DNA of 51,373 nt, from NCBI GenBank assembly GCA_002395225.1, contig DGWH01000012.1:1-51373 (forward strand), read 5' to 3'. This stretch comes from Christensenella sp. UBA4263 (GTDB lineage: Bacteria > Bacillota > Clostridia > Christensenellales > Aristaeellaceae). The position numbers and the translations under genes were made by a program. Below the pieces are notes generated by a model, which did not search any database, was not told where the DNA came from, and saw only the letters and a program-made list of their open reading frames with translations. Shown piece by piece: positions 32,566-42,600 of the stretch; positions within the stretch are counted from its first letter, which is position 1, and each line of letters begins with the position of its first letter.

Positions 32566-33312
32566 TCAGTCCGTTTCGCCATAAATGCGGCGCATCTCCT
32601 CTGAATACGTGCCATCCTCGTTATGGGTAAACAGAACAGGCAGGAGATGCAGGCCCGGGCGGCCGCCCTTGATTCCCTCAATCATGACCAGCTTTGGCGG
32701 ATCCTGAACCCGCGAGGCCACAAAACGGACCCGCTTGGGCTCAATCCGGCATTTCTGCATGGCCTGCGTCACGCTCAGCAGCCGGGCCGCCGGATAGATC
32801 AGAAACAGGTGTCCGCCGTTTCGGAGCACGCGTCCGCAGGCAGACATCCATTCCTCAATGGGGCAGCTGTTGTCGCCGCCCCTGGCCATGGCAATTTCCT
32901 TGTCGGGACTGGTCAGCCCCGTCCCCTCCGGATGATACGGCGGATTCGTCACCACGCTGTCCATCTTTTCAATTCCGAGGACTTCAAAGGCCTGCCGAAC
33001 ATCCACACAGTGCACGCGGATGCGGTCCTCAAGGCCATTCAGCCGGACACTGCGTCCGGCCATATCTGCCATGACGGGCGAAAGTTCAACCGCCTCAAAC
33101 GACACATCCGGATTTCTGGCGGCAATCAGCAGGGACAAAACGCCGGTCCCTGTTCCCATATCCGCTGAAAGTCTGCCCGTCCGGCCGGCACAGTAATCTG
33201 CCAGGAGAACGGCATCCGTTCCGAAACGAAAACCATGAACGGACTGAATGATGCGAAGACCGCCGCGCTGCAGATCATCTATTCTTTCGCCCTCGTTCAG
33301 GTTTATCTCCAA
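32566..33312 (-). CDS. trmN6: tRNA1(Val) (adenine(37)-N6)-methyltransferase-like protein
   Basis: A 248-residue class I S-adenosylmethionine methyltransferase. DMGTGTGVLSLLIAAR is the cofactor loop, ELSPVMADMA the acidic loop, and VTNPPYH the catalytic NPPY motif for N6-adenine methylation. The N-terminal GERIDDLQRGGLRIIQ and C-terminal HNEDGTYSEEMRRIYG segments match the YabB/YfiC family, which methylates A37 of tRNA1(Val) in E. coli; the tRNA target here is inferred. Start is TTG at 33312 with AGGGGTGG 6 bp before it. It follows the SpoIID/SH3 gene by 33 bp and is probably co-transcribed with it. Confidence 0.92.
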   Translation of the reverse strand: MEINLNEGERIDDLQRGGLRIIQSVHGFRFGTDAVLLADYCAGRTGRLSADMGTGTGVLSLLIAARNPDVSFEAVELSPVMADMAGRSVRLNGLEDRIRVHCVDVRQAFEVLGIEKMDSVVTNPPYHPEGTGLTSPDKEIAMARGGDNSCPIEEWMSACGRVLRNGGHLFLIYPAARLLSVTQAMQKCRIEPKRVRFVASRVQDPPKLVMIEGIKGGRPGLHLLPVLFTHNEDGTYSEEMRRIYGETD

Positions 33313-33345
33313 GTCAGACCACCCCTTTCAGAATCTCCCAAAAGC

Positions 33346-36153
33346 TTATTCCGCACCGCCGGGAACGACAAATGCCTCACTGACATACCCGTCGATATTG
33401 CCCCAGCGGACATGCAGAAAGCCATTGTCCTCACCATCCAGAACCGTCAGGACCGTAGAATCGGGAACCACGCAGAGCACCTCGCTTGAGGTGTTGGCCT
33501 GTGCCCGCAGATTCAGGCCGTTCCTGCTCCGGACAATGACCGTGGACCCCTGCGTTTCCTGTTCCGGCGGCGCCTCCGAAGAGGCCGGCGCCGGCACCGG
33601 GGACTGGGCCTGTGTCGGCTGGTCCCCAAAAACCAGATAGTCGCCGCTGAGATAGCCCGTGGTGGAACCGACCCGCACCGGATAAAAGCCATTTTCTATC
33701 GGTCCCAGGACAACCACCTCGATGCCGTTTGCAATCACGGCCAGCACCGAACTGCTGCCATCCGGCTCACTGCGCAGATTGAGCCCGCCGGAGGCATTCA
33801 CCGACGCGCGCTCACCGGACAGTACCCGCGAGGCGGGCGGCACCGGCGTCGCCGTGGGCCCGGGCGTCCCTGCAAATTCTGGCGTGTTTTCCGCCTCCGG
33901 AAATGCCGCGGCCGCCTCTGCCTCCGTCAGAAAAGTCAGATAATCCTGACTGACATACCCGCTTTCCTTCTCTGTCTGCACCGGAAAGAATCCGCTCTGC
34001 GCCTCCCCGGTAATCAGCACCACCGCGCCGTTTTCGAGCAGCCGGACCGCATCGGCCTGCTGGGCCGGACCGGCGCGCAGGATCAGGCCGTTGGGGGTAT
34101 TGACCCTGGCATAGAGCCTGAGCACATCCGGCGTAGGCACCGGGGTCGGTCCGGGCGTCTCCAGCACCGTCACATACACATATTCGGAGGAAACATATCC
34201 CTCCACATTGCCAAGGGCCACCGGAATCATGATGCCGTTTCCGGCGCCCCGTACCTGCAGGATGGTTCCCTGAGGCAGGACCATGACCACGGCGGACCGG
34301 AGCGAGGCGGAAAGCCGCAGGTTGAGCCCCGTGCTGGGCAGCACGATGGCAGACTGATTGGCACTCGCCGCCGCTGTGGCTGTCGCCTCCGGGTTTTCCT
34401 CGGTTTTCCCGCCCTCCTCCGGATCCCGGATGTAGTCGTTCATCACATACCCGATGGTGGACCCGTACTGTACCTGGGTCCATCTGGAATACCGCTCGAT
34501 GACCGTCAGTTCCTGTCCGCTTCGCAGGTAGCTGAGCACGCTTGCGGTCGTTGTGGGCGAGGCCCGCAGATTCAGAATCTGCGATTCATCTGACAGCGTG
34601 ACCAGGACCCGCATGGAGCTGACCGGTTCCGTATTTTCCGTTTCCTCTTTCAGGTAGGTATTTTTCACATACCCGCTGAGGGTGCCGTACTGAATCCGGC
34701 TCCAGTCCCCCTCCCTATTCAAAACGGTCACCTGGGTTCCATGGGGAATGGTGGCCAGAATGGAGGCACTGGTGGAGGCGGACTTGCGCAGATTGAGCAC
34801 GTCCAGGGGATTTTTGAGATTAACCGAGGCGGACCGGGCATCGATCACGGCCGCCGGGTCCTCTGTCACCGTTCCATCCAGGGAGGAGAGCAGCGTGCGT
34901 TCAAAGGAAAAGCCCGTTTCCGTCAGTCCGGGATAGTAAAATTCCAGAATTTCCGCGCAGCTTTTCCCTTCATAGCCCATCTGCTGGGCGCCGCGCTGGC
35001 TGAGACCGATTCCATGGCCGAAACGCCGCGCCGTGAGCTTGAACCCGCCCACGGTATCGGTCACGGTCAGGGTTTCGTTCTGCATGGAATTGATGGACAG
35101 GGCGCAGATGCCCTCCACCTGCGAAAAGTAGTCAAGAGACAATGATACGGTCCCGGATCCCCTGACCGTCACATCCACCTCGACTTTTTTGTAGACATGT
35201 GACTCGCTGCCGTATTTGGGCTGCGAGAGCCGGACCGCATCAATGGAGGAAAGGGTCACCGAATCCCGTCCCAGTTTCGCAGCCGCTTCATTTTTCAGCA
35301 GTTCCGTCAGGGCCGGCACGCTGGTCGTCCCGTCCCGGTAAAAAGAGACGGATTTGGCAATGGAGGCCGGATTTCGCAGATCATACGGATCATCCCGGAC
35401 CGTCAGGTACGGGTAATTGCTGCTCCCCCAGGCATTCCGGACACTCTCTGTCTGTCCGCCGTTGGAGGCGGTATAAAACGTCGCCATGTATTCCCCGTCG
35501 ATGAGGCCGATCTGCCCGGCGGTCTCCGCAATTGCCTGCTCGCAGACATCCTTGCCCTCCGGGGTTCCGTTATACACCTGATCACTGGTCGTATCCACCA
35601 CATCATACAGCGAGGACTGCATGCTGATCTTCTTGAACGTATAGGTTCTGGCCGCCACCGTCTGGGCTTTCAGCGCCTCAAGCGGAAAGGAGTTGTCCAT
35701 TTCATAGGGCACGACGCCCATGAGATAATCCTCAATATAGACATGGACGATCAACTGAAGATTGCTGCCCTTTGCCCGCACTTCCAGATCGCCGGGATAA
35801 AGATTTCCGGGAACCCGGGCCTGCCGGATCCGGATGCCGTTGGTGCCGGCGGAATTGTGCCTGCGCAGCCGGAACGAGGTTCCCATATTCCGCGCTGCGC
35901 CGCCGGTGGTCAGGAGAAGCTTTCCCGCCCGGTTCTGCACATGCACCGTGGCGCCGCGGCTCAGTGTTTCCCCCTCATCCCCCAGCGTATAGCTGCCGTC
36001 GATGACCAGGTCCGCCTCTGTCAGCTCGCTGATGGAGGACAGGGACACGCGCACCGTACCGGAAAGTGCCGCTCCTTTCCCCGCGCTTTCCATCCAACCA
36101 CTGACAGGCCACAGGAACAGGATCAGCACAAGCAAACAGACCCATTTTCTCAT
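33346..36153 (-). CDS. Secreted SpoIID/LytB-domain protein with six SH3 domains
   Basis: A large exported wall protein of about 935 residues. After a signal peptide (hydrophobic part WVCLLVLILFLWPVSG) comes a SpoIID/LytB domain: VYIEDYLMGVVPYEM holds the catalytic-type Glu of SpoIID, a lytic transglycosylase that cuts denuded peptidoglycan glycans, and VAARTYTFKK and TASNGGQTES follow, then GHGIGLSQRGAQQM. Six bacterial SH3 (SH3_3) domains follow, each with an LNLR-type strand and a GYV-type end, between about 435 and 935, joined by Pro/Thr-rich linkers. The predicted transcription start (about 36192) suggests the ATG at 36153 rather than one ten codons earlier (36183), but neither has a good ribosome binding site. 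Substrate of the domain here is inferred to be peptidoglycan. Confidence 0.92.
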   Translation of the reverse strand: MRKWVCLLVLILFLWPVSGWMESAGKGAALSGTVRVSLSSISELTEADLVIDGSYTLGDEGETLSRGATVHVQNRAGKLLLTTGGAARNMGTSFRLRRHNSAGTNGIRIRQARVPGNLYPGDLEVRAKGSNLQLIVHVYIEDYLMGVVPYEMDNSFPLEALKAQTVAARTYTFKKISMQSSLYDVVDTTSDQVYNGTPEGKDVCEQAIAETAGQIGLIDGEYMATFYTASNGGQTESVRNAWGSSNYPYLTVRDDPYDLRNPASIAKSVSFYRDGTTSVPALTELLKNEAAAKLGRDSVTLSSIDAVRLSQPKYGSESHVYKKVEVDVTVRGSGTVSLSLDYFSQVEGICALSINSMQNETLTVTDTVGGFKLTARRFGHGIGLSQRGAQQMGYEGKSCAEILEFYYPGLTETGFSFERTLLSSLDGTVTEDPAAVIDARSASVNLKNPLDVLNLRKSASTSASILATIPHGTQVTVLNREGDWSRIQYGTLSGYVKNTYLKEETENTEPVSSMRVLVTLSDESQILNLRASPTTTASVLSYLRSGQELTVIERYSRWTQVQYGSTIGYVMNDYIRDPEEGGKTEENPEATATAAASANQSAIVLPSTGLNLRLSASLRSAVVMVLPQGTILQVRGAGNGIMIPVALGNVEGYVSSEYVYVTVLETPGPTPVPTPDVLRLYARVNTPNGLILRAGPAQQADAVRLLENGAVVLITGEAQSGFFPVQTEKESGYVSQDYLTFLTEAEAAAAFPEAENTPEFAGTPGPTATPVPPASRVLSGERASVNASGGLNLRSEPDGSSSVLAVIANGIEVVVLGPIENGFYPVRVGSTTGYLSGDYLVFGDQPTQAQSPVPAPASSEAPPEQETQGSTVIVRSRNGLNLRAQANTSSEVLCVVPDSTVLTVLDGEDNGFLHVRWGNIDGYVSEAFVVPGGAE

Positions 36154-36198
36154 CCTGGTACTGCTACCTGCCTTTTCTTTCATTATTTTATGCTGAAA

Positions 36199-36227
36199 AT
36201 TCTATCATAGAATGCATCATTTTGCAA
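36199..36227 (-). promoter_or_regulatory. Promoter of the SpoIID/SH3 gene
   Basis: Minus-strand TTGCAA (36222-36227), 17-bp spacer, TAGAAT (36199-36204). A second -10-like TATGAT overlaps at 36204-36209. The stretch 36228-36390 holds no gene. Confidence 0.7.
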
Positions 36228-36390
36228 TCATTCCCGCTTATCCGGCAGGCATTATCCGCTTCTCCATTCCCCGATTCTTTTCCGTCCTGTACACCCATGG
36301 CTTTATCCTGCGGCACGCATTCCCCTCCTCAGTCTGTCATCTCTCCGTCCTCTTTCCGCGTAATCCGTCTTTCGCCAACCGGCCATCCAG

Positions 36391-36423
36391 CATAAACAAA
36401 GCACTCACGCAGTGCGTGAGTGC
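36391..36423 (-). terminator. Terminator of the AAA-like/PD-(D/E)XK gene
   Basis: Perfect 10-bp stem (36401-36410 with 36414-36423, loop of 3) followed on the minus strand by TTTGTTTATG. It is 24 bp after the stop codon. Confidence 0.85.
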
Positions 36424-36447
36424 TGAGAAAAGTCAGTTAAACCGACC

Positions 36448-38067
36448 TCATGCTGTCTTGCTGTTCGCTTTTATGACACATTCGTGAGCCTTTGTATCTG
36501 CATGATAAGTAATGCCGACCAGAATGATTCTCCCTCCATAGTTCGTCAGGACCTTCGGATAATTCCTGTCCTCGATCTGTCGGATCGTTCCCTCCGCTTC
36601 CTTATTCCACTTTAACTCGACGATCATTGCCGGAAGGCTGGAGCTGCGTTTAGGCAGAAATACAACATCCGCGATTCCATGACCGCTCGGGAGTTCTTCC
36701 ACCTTAGCATACTGATCCACGCATGAAATATAAGCCATTTTAACCACATAGCGAAGGCTTTGTTCATTGTTGTAATAGGTCGGTGCATCCTCAGAATCAT
36801 GAATATCTGCAATGGCTTTTGCGACTGCATCGCTTTTTCCTTGCAGCGTATCGCTTAAAAGCTGATCCGATTTTTTAACCAGATCAATCAGATTTTTATG
36901 TTTTGCCCTTCGTAAAATCTTATCAAACTCAGACCGAACCTCCTCATTCGGGATCCGAACAAGACCTGCGACCAAATCATCATCATAGGAATCCGATTTC
37001 TCTTCATAAGTCAGATATCCAAGATGAGTAAGCAGCGTCAGCACATCATCTTTGCAGGTAAATGTCTCTGCATCATTTTGGAAGGAGTCCGTGTCCACCA
37101 CAACATGTTCCCCGGTAATCAGACGGGCAATCGTATTCTGGAGATCATCCTGATCCATATCAATATAGGTCATCAGCGCGTCCGCTGCAGTCGTCTTCTT
37201 CCAGTAAGCCCTGAATTTTCCTGAACTTGCCGCACGCATGACGGAATAAGGATTGTAAACGGAGTACTGCTTACCGAATGTATACCCGTCGTACCAGGCC
37301 TTCATTTTCTCAAAGTCCAGATTCTTCTCCTCACAGATGCGCTTTACTTCTTCCTCCGTAAAACCAATAACCGCTGCGAATTTGCCCGGTTTCAAAGCGG
37401 AATCCTCTTCAAAATCAGAAATTGCCGACTGGGAATCCTCCTTTTTTATGGGCAGGATCCCGGTCATATATGCGGCCGCAACCGCCGTCCGCGTAAAACG
37501 GTCGTTCTTGAACCATCCGCGGAGAAGGCTTAAATATCTCGCCTGAGCCTCCCTGTCTCCGGGAGTCTCCCTGATCATCGAATCCCACTCGTCAATCACA
37601 AAAACAATCTGTGTGCCTGTGTTCCTGACCAGACAGATCAATGTATCATTCAGCGTCAATCCTGTGTTCAGCTCTGGATACTGCCTTTCCACATCATTTT
37701 GAATGGCAGCAGAAATCCTGGCCGGCACTTCCTTTAGCGGAATGCCTTCCTTTTTTGCTTCCGAAATGAACCCCGTCACATCCAGATAGATCACATGATA
37801 ATGGTTGATAAATGTTTCATAGGTTTCGTCCCTTGCAATCTTATACTTCCCAAACAATTCGTGTGAATCACAGGTTTTGTCATAATAAGCACAAAGCATT
37901 TGAGCAGAAAATGACTTTCCAAAGCGGCGGGGTCTGCTGACACAGAGTAGATTATTCGCCGTATGGATGGTTTTGTTGATGATTCCGATCATCTCAGTCT
38001 TGTCGACATAGTTGCTGTTTGCAATTTTGGAAAAGCCACCGATTCCCGGATTCAGGTATGTTCCCAT
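36448..38067 (-). CDS. AAA-ATPase-like protein with C-terminal PD-(D/E)XK nuclease-like domain
   Basis: A 539-residue protein of the family (AAA-ATPase_like plus PDDEXK_9) that is often multicopy in gut Firmicutes and Bacteroidetes. The N-terminus has NYVDKTEMI and the Walker A-like SRPRRFGKSFSAQML, followed by IVFVIDEWDSMIRE as Walker B. The end has the nuclease-like core: ADVVFLPKR (Asp) and IVELKWNKEAEG (Glu-x-Lys), then YPKVL. Function is not established for the family; a nucleic-acid or mobile-element link is often assumed. It is a single-gene unit with its own promoter and terminator and has lower GC than its neighbours, which hints at transfer. Start ATG 38067 has AGGGAGAG at 11 bp. 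Confidence 0.9.
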   Translation of the reverse strand: MGTYLNPGIGGFSKIANSNYVDKTEMIGIINKTIHTANNLLCVSRPRRFGKSFSAQMLCAYYDKTCDSHELFGKYKIARDETYETFINHYHVIYLDVTGFISEAKKEGIPLKEVPARISAAIQNDVERQYPELNTGLTLNDTLICLVRNTGTQIVFVIDEWDSMIRETPGDREAQARYLSLLRGWFKNDRFTRTAVAAAYMTGILPIKKEDSQSAISDFEEDSALKPGKFAAVIGFTEEEVKRICEEKNLDFEKMKAWYDGYTFGKQYSVYNPYSVMRAASSGKFRAYWKKTTAADALMTYIDMDQDDLQNTIARLITGEHVVVDTDSFQNDAETFTCKDDVLTLLTHLGYLTYEEKSDSYDDDLVAGLVRIPNEEVRSEFDKILRRAKHKNLIDLVKKSDQLLSDTLQGKSDAVAKAIADIHDSEDAPTYYNNEQSLRYVVKMAYISCVDQYAKVEELPSGHGIADVVFLPKRSSSLPAMIVELKWNKEAEGTIRQIEDRNYPKVLTNYGGRIILVGITYHADTKAHECVIKANSKTA

Positions 38068-38151
38068 TTGGCAGCTCTCTCCCTTCCATCATCCTATTCA
38101 AAGCTTCATTAATAAAGCCGCCTTCATCATCCATTGATCATTTCCACAGGT

Positions 38152-38180
38152 ATTATAAGATGACATTCCAATTGTTACAA
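38152..38180 (-). promoter_or_regulatory. Promoter of the AAA-like/PD-(D/E)XK gene
   Basis: Minus-strand TTGTAA (38175-38180), 17-bp spacer, TATAAT (38152-38157). The leader of about 80 nt contains an overlapping short open frame starting at an ATG near 38128 in another frame; its meaning is unclear. 38181-38333 holds no gene. Confidence 0.7.
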
Positions 38181-38333
38181 GTCAGAAACAGCTGTTTATC
38201 TTTTCATTGTCTGATCATTCCCTTCCATCGTTTTCCTTCGGTGTAAGACTTACCGGCACGCGGCCACCCGATCTGTACCCGTTATTTTTGCCAGTCCCCT
38301 TCGGTTTCAATCCGCATCCACGCTTCCTTCCGC

Positions 38334-38362
38334 TTGACATTTGCCCATTGGTTCATTAAAAT
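38334..38362 (+). promoter_or_regulatory. Promoter of apbE and the HD-GYP gene
   Basis: TTGACA (38334-38339), 17-bp spacer, TAAAAT (38357-38362): eleven of twelve consensus bases. Confidence 0.8.
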
Positions 38363-38375
38363 TCACCTGTGTTTC

Positions 38376-38505
38376 TGGGATAATGGCTCTTCTGCTTTAT
38401 CCCCCTGGAAAAACTTGATTCAAACGCCTTCTGACGGACGCTTTGCGTCCGTTTCAAATTGAACAGAGGCGGCACGGCTGCCTGGCCGCTGCCACGTATG
38501 AGGTA
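38376..38505 (+). promoter_or_regulatory. Structured leader of apbE
   Basis: The about 140-nt leader holds GGGATAA/TTATCCC (starting near 38377), then CGCCTTCTG (38425-38433) able to pair with CAGAGGCG (38464-38471) around an 8-bp hairpin ACGGACGC-TTT-GCGTCCGT (38434-38452) and TTCAAATTGAA, then a GGCGGC/GCCGC-type stem up to the GAGG ribosome binding site. No known riboswitch was recognised. Confidence 0.4.
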
Positions 38506-38510
38506 CACCG

Positions 38511-39587
38511 ATGAAACGACTGATCATTCCAGTAATTCTAATTATTCTGCTGTCATTTGCCTTCCCCGGCGCTGCCCAGCCGCAGCGTTATTCCGATACC
38601 TACACCGATTCCTTTGACACCGTCATTACCTTCATCGCCTTTGCCGATTCACCGGAAGTCTTTGCTAAAACAAATGCACAGGTGCATTCCCTCTATCAGC
38701 ATCTCCACAAGCTCTATGACCGGTACAACAGCTATGAAGATGAGGGAATCATCAACGTCTATACGCTGAATGAAAAAGCTGCAAGGGAACCCGTAAAAGT
38801 GGATCCGCTGCTTTTTACGCTTCTCCGCTTTGCTCAGGATCACTATTCCGACACAAACGGCCAGACCAATATTGCCATGGGAAAGCTCCTTGGCATCTGG
38901 CATGATTATCGCGAAGCAGGTCTGGCCGATCCCGCCAAGGCCCAGGTGCCGCCCATGGAGGCGCTTCAGGCTGCCGCGGAGCACTGCGATATCGACCGGC
39001 TGATCCTTGATTCCGAGAACATGACCGTTTTTTTCGACGATCCGGAGATGCAGCTGGATGTGGGCGCCGTGGCCAAAGGCTATGCCACGGAACTGGTGGC
39101 AAAAATGCTTGAAAACACCGATGTCCGTTCCTACATCATCAGCGCCGGCGGAAATGTCCGGCTGGGAAATGCACCGCTTGATGGCCGGCCCAACTGGGGC
39201 GTCGGCGTTCAGGCACCGGACGGCGATGCGTTTTCGCACAGCGAAATCGCGGAAACCCTGTACCTCTCTGACTGCTCCGTCGTCACCTCCGGGGATTATC
39301 AGCGCTTTTATGAAGTGGACGGCATCCGTTATTCCCATCTGATCGATCCGGATACCCTGATGCCCGGCAGCTATTTCCGCTCCGTCACGGTCATTACGGC
39401 CGATTCCGGCTATGCGGACCTCCTGTCCACCGCTGCCTTTCTCATGCCCTATGAGGATTCCCGGGCATTCATTGAGAATCTTCCGGACGTTGAGGCCCTC
39501 TGGCTCTTTGAGGACGGGTCCGAGGAAATGACCGACGGCATCCGCAGTGCCGCCAAATCAGCAGGGGCCATCAACAAAAGAAAATAA
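38511..39587 (+). CDS. apbE: FAD:protein FMN transferase ApbE
   Basis: ApbE attaches FMN covalently to Ser or Thr of exported or membrane flavoproteins using FAD and Mg2+. The 358-residue protein has a signal peptide or anchor (about 3-21, no lipobox Cys), the early DTVITFIAFA strand, LDVGAVAKGYATEL (cofactor and metal region), SAGGNVRLG, and the late HLIDPDTLMPG and ADLLSTAAFLMP motifs. Length is normal. No protein with the usual FMN-acceptor motif (D-G-x-T/S-G-A-T/S) was found in the window, so its target lies elsewhere. It is followed 96 bp later by the HD-GYP sensor gene, likely on the same transcript. Ribosome binding site GAGG, 9 bp before ATG. Confidence 0.95.
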   Translation: MKRLIIPVILIILLSFAFPGAAQPQRYSDTYTDSFDTVITFIAFADSPEVFAKTNAQVHSLYQHLHKLYDRYNSYEDEGIINVYTLNEKAAREPVKVDPLLFTLLRFAQDHYSDTNGQTNIAMGKLLGIWHDYREAGLADPAKAQVPPMEALQAAAEHCDIDRLILDSENMTVFFDDPEMQLDVGAVAKGYATELVAKMLENTDVRSYIISAGGNVRLGNAPLDGRPNWGVGVQAPDGDAFSHSEIAETLYLSDCSVVTSGDYQRFYEVDGIRYSHLIDPDTLMPGSYFRSVTVITADSGYADLLSTAAFLMPYEDSRAFIENLPDVEALWLFEDGSEEMTDGIRSAAKSAGAINKRK

Positions 39588-39683
39588 CCCGGTGCAGCTC
39601 CGTTCCTGCCCCAGGCCGCGAAAATGTTAGGTTTTTTATCGAACAGAACGCCATACACTATGACCTGTTCAGGAGCATGTTCT

Positions 39684-42600
39684 ATGAAAAAAACCATTCT
39701 GTCTTTACTGGTTACCCTTATTCTGCTTTTGATTGCTGTCCTTGCTGTCGGAGAAAGCGGCGAAGAAAATGCAAAACCGGTCATTACCGTTGACCCCCTT
39801 GGCCAATCCGAGGGATACATGGCCGTTATGTACGACAACAGCAACGGCCTTCCCACTTCCGAAGCCAATGATATTGTCGAAACATCGGAGGGATTCATCT
39901 GGATCGGCAGTTACAGCGGCCTCATCCGTTATGACGGAAACACCTTTGAACGCATCGACTCCACCACCGGCATCGCCAGCGTCGTCTGCCTGTTTGTCGA
40001 CAGCCGGGACCGCCTCTGGATCGGCACCAACGATTCAGGTGTCGCCGTGATGGAAAAAGGCGAAATCCGCATGTGGGGTAAAAAGGATGGGCTGCAGTCC
40101 GTCGCCATTCGGGCCATTACCGAGGACAGCACCGGAACGATTTACGTCGCCACCACCAACGGCATCGCCGCCATTGACCATGAGATGAATCTGCGTATGC
40201 TTGAGGATTCCCAGATCGTCAATGCCTATATGCGGAATCTGCGTCTGGGACCGGATGACACGCTGTACGGTCTCACGCAGGACGGCAACATCTTTTCAAT
40301 GAAAAACCAGGTTATCCAGCTGTATCGAAAAAGAGATGATCTCCGGGTACAGGAGATCACCTCCATCTACCCGGATCCGCAGCATCCCGGGTACCTTTAT
40401 GTCGGCACCGAAAGCTCGCAGATCTATTACGGAAGCTTTGAACGGAATTTTGCCGCCATGGGCATTAAAGACATCTCGCCGCTCAACTATATCGAGCATT
40501 TCCAGCAGATCGACGGCAAACTCTGGATCTGCGCCAACAACGGCATCGGAGCAGTGGACAAGGAAGGGTTCCATCTGCTTCGCAATCTGCCCATGGACAA
40601 ATCCATCTTGCGCATTCTGGTGGATTATGCCGGCAATCTCTGGTTTGCCTCATCCCGTCAGGGAATCATGAAGATCGTTCCCAATCAGTTTTCCGATCTG
40701 TATGACCGTTACCATGTACCGGAGGACGTAGTCAATACCACCTGTAAGTATGGTGACCAGCTGTTTATCGGCACGGATTCCGGTCTGACCGTGCTGGGCA
40801 GTCTGGGCATTGTTGAACATCTGCCGCTGACCAAGGTCGTAACGGCATCCGGGAAGGATCTCGGGGCAACGGACCTGATCGAATGGCTGAAAGGCTGCCG
40901 GATCCGGTCCATTACCCGTGACAGCCTGGGGCGTCTCTGGATCGCTACCTGGCGCAAATACGGCCTCCTCAGGTATGATCAGGGTGAGGTCATGGCCTTT
41001 ACCTCGGCGGATGGTCTGTTTTCAGAGCGGGTTCGCGTCGCGGCCGAGGCGAAGGACGGCTCGATCCTGGTGGCCAATACGGGCGGTGTCAGCATCATCC
41101 GCGGGGATACCGTCGTCGGCCGCATCGGAAAGGATGACGGGATCGTCAATACGGAAATCCTTACCGTCACGGAAGCCGCAAACGGCGACATCGTCATGGG
41201 TTCCGACGGCGACGGCATCTATATTGCAGGCAAGGACGGCCTGCGGCACCTCTGCACCGACGACGGCCTCTCCTCCGATGTCGTTATGCGAATCAAGTAC
41301 GATAAGGCGCGGGACATTTTCTGGATTGTCACCAGCAACTCCCTTTCCTTTATGGACAGTGATTATCACATCTCCACCATACGGAAATTCCCCTATTCAA
41401 ACAACTTCGACCTTTATGAGAACAGCAAGGGCGATATGTGGATCCTCTCAAGCAACGGAATCTATGTCGTTCCGGCAGCCACCCTTCTGGCCAACGAAGA
41501 GATTTCCCCTGTCTATTATGGCACGGACAACGGCCTCCCCTGCATTACAACAGCAAACAGTTACAGCGAACTGGACAGCCAGGGAAATCTGTACATCGCC
41601 GGCAGTACAGGGGTCGCCAAAGTCAATATCGAAAAGCCCTTTGACAATGTCAACGACCTGAAAGTGGTCGTTCCCTATCTGGAGGCGGACGGCGCAACCA
41701 TCTATCCGGATCCAGACGGTTCCTTTACCATCCCTCAGAATACCCGGAAGCTGACGGTTCCCAGCTATGTATTCAACTATTCCCTGAATAACCCGCAGGT
41801 CAGTTTTCATCTGGACGGCTTTGATGACACCATTAAGACCACGGACCGCAGTGACCTCGTCCCCGTGGATTATACCAACCTGCGCGGCGGCACCTACCAT
41901 TACGTCATGCAACTCAGGGACAACATGGGACGCGGAAACAAGGTTGTCTCGGTTGAGATTGTCAAGCAGAAAGCCTTCTATGAGGAAATCTGGTTCTATG
42001 TGCTCGTCTGCCTGGCAGCGCTTCTCCTGCTGACGGCCATTGTGCGGCTTTATATCCGCAAGAAAACCCTTAAGCTGGAACAGAAGCAGAAGGAAACCAT
42101 GGCACTGGTCAAAAGCATCACGGAAGCCTTTGCCAAGGTTATTGATATGAAGGATAAATATACGAACGGCCATTCTACCCGTGTGGCTAATTTTACCAAA
42201 ATGCTGGCAGAAGAACTGGGCTATGACGAGGAAACCTGCCAGAAATATTACCAGATCGCTCTGCTGCACGACATCGGCAAGATCGGTGTTCCCCCGGAGG
42301 TTTTGAATAAACCGGGCAAACTGACAGATGAGGAATTCGCGACCATTAAGAAACATACCACACTGGGCTATGAAGCGCTGAAAGATATTACCATCATGCC
42401 GGATCTGGCCATTGGCGCCCAGGCGCATCACGAACGGCCGGATGGCAAAGGCTATCCCAACCACCTGAAAGGGGACGAGATCCCCCGTGTGGCCCAGATT
42501 ATCGCCGTTGCCGACTGTTTTGACGCCATGTATTCAAACCGTCCCTATCGCGGCCGCATGAACTTTGACCGGGTTGTATCCATTATCCGCGAGGTTTCCG

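Noticed and set aside
36448..38067. AAA-like/PD-(D/E)XK gene as part of an anti-phage defence system
   Set aside because: It is alone, with no methylase, reverse transcriptase, toxin or other defence partner nearby, and the family has no settled defence role.
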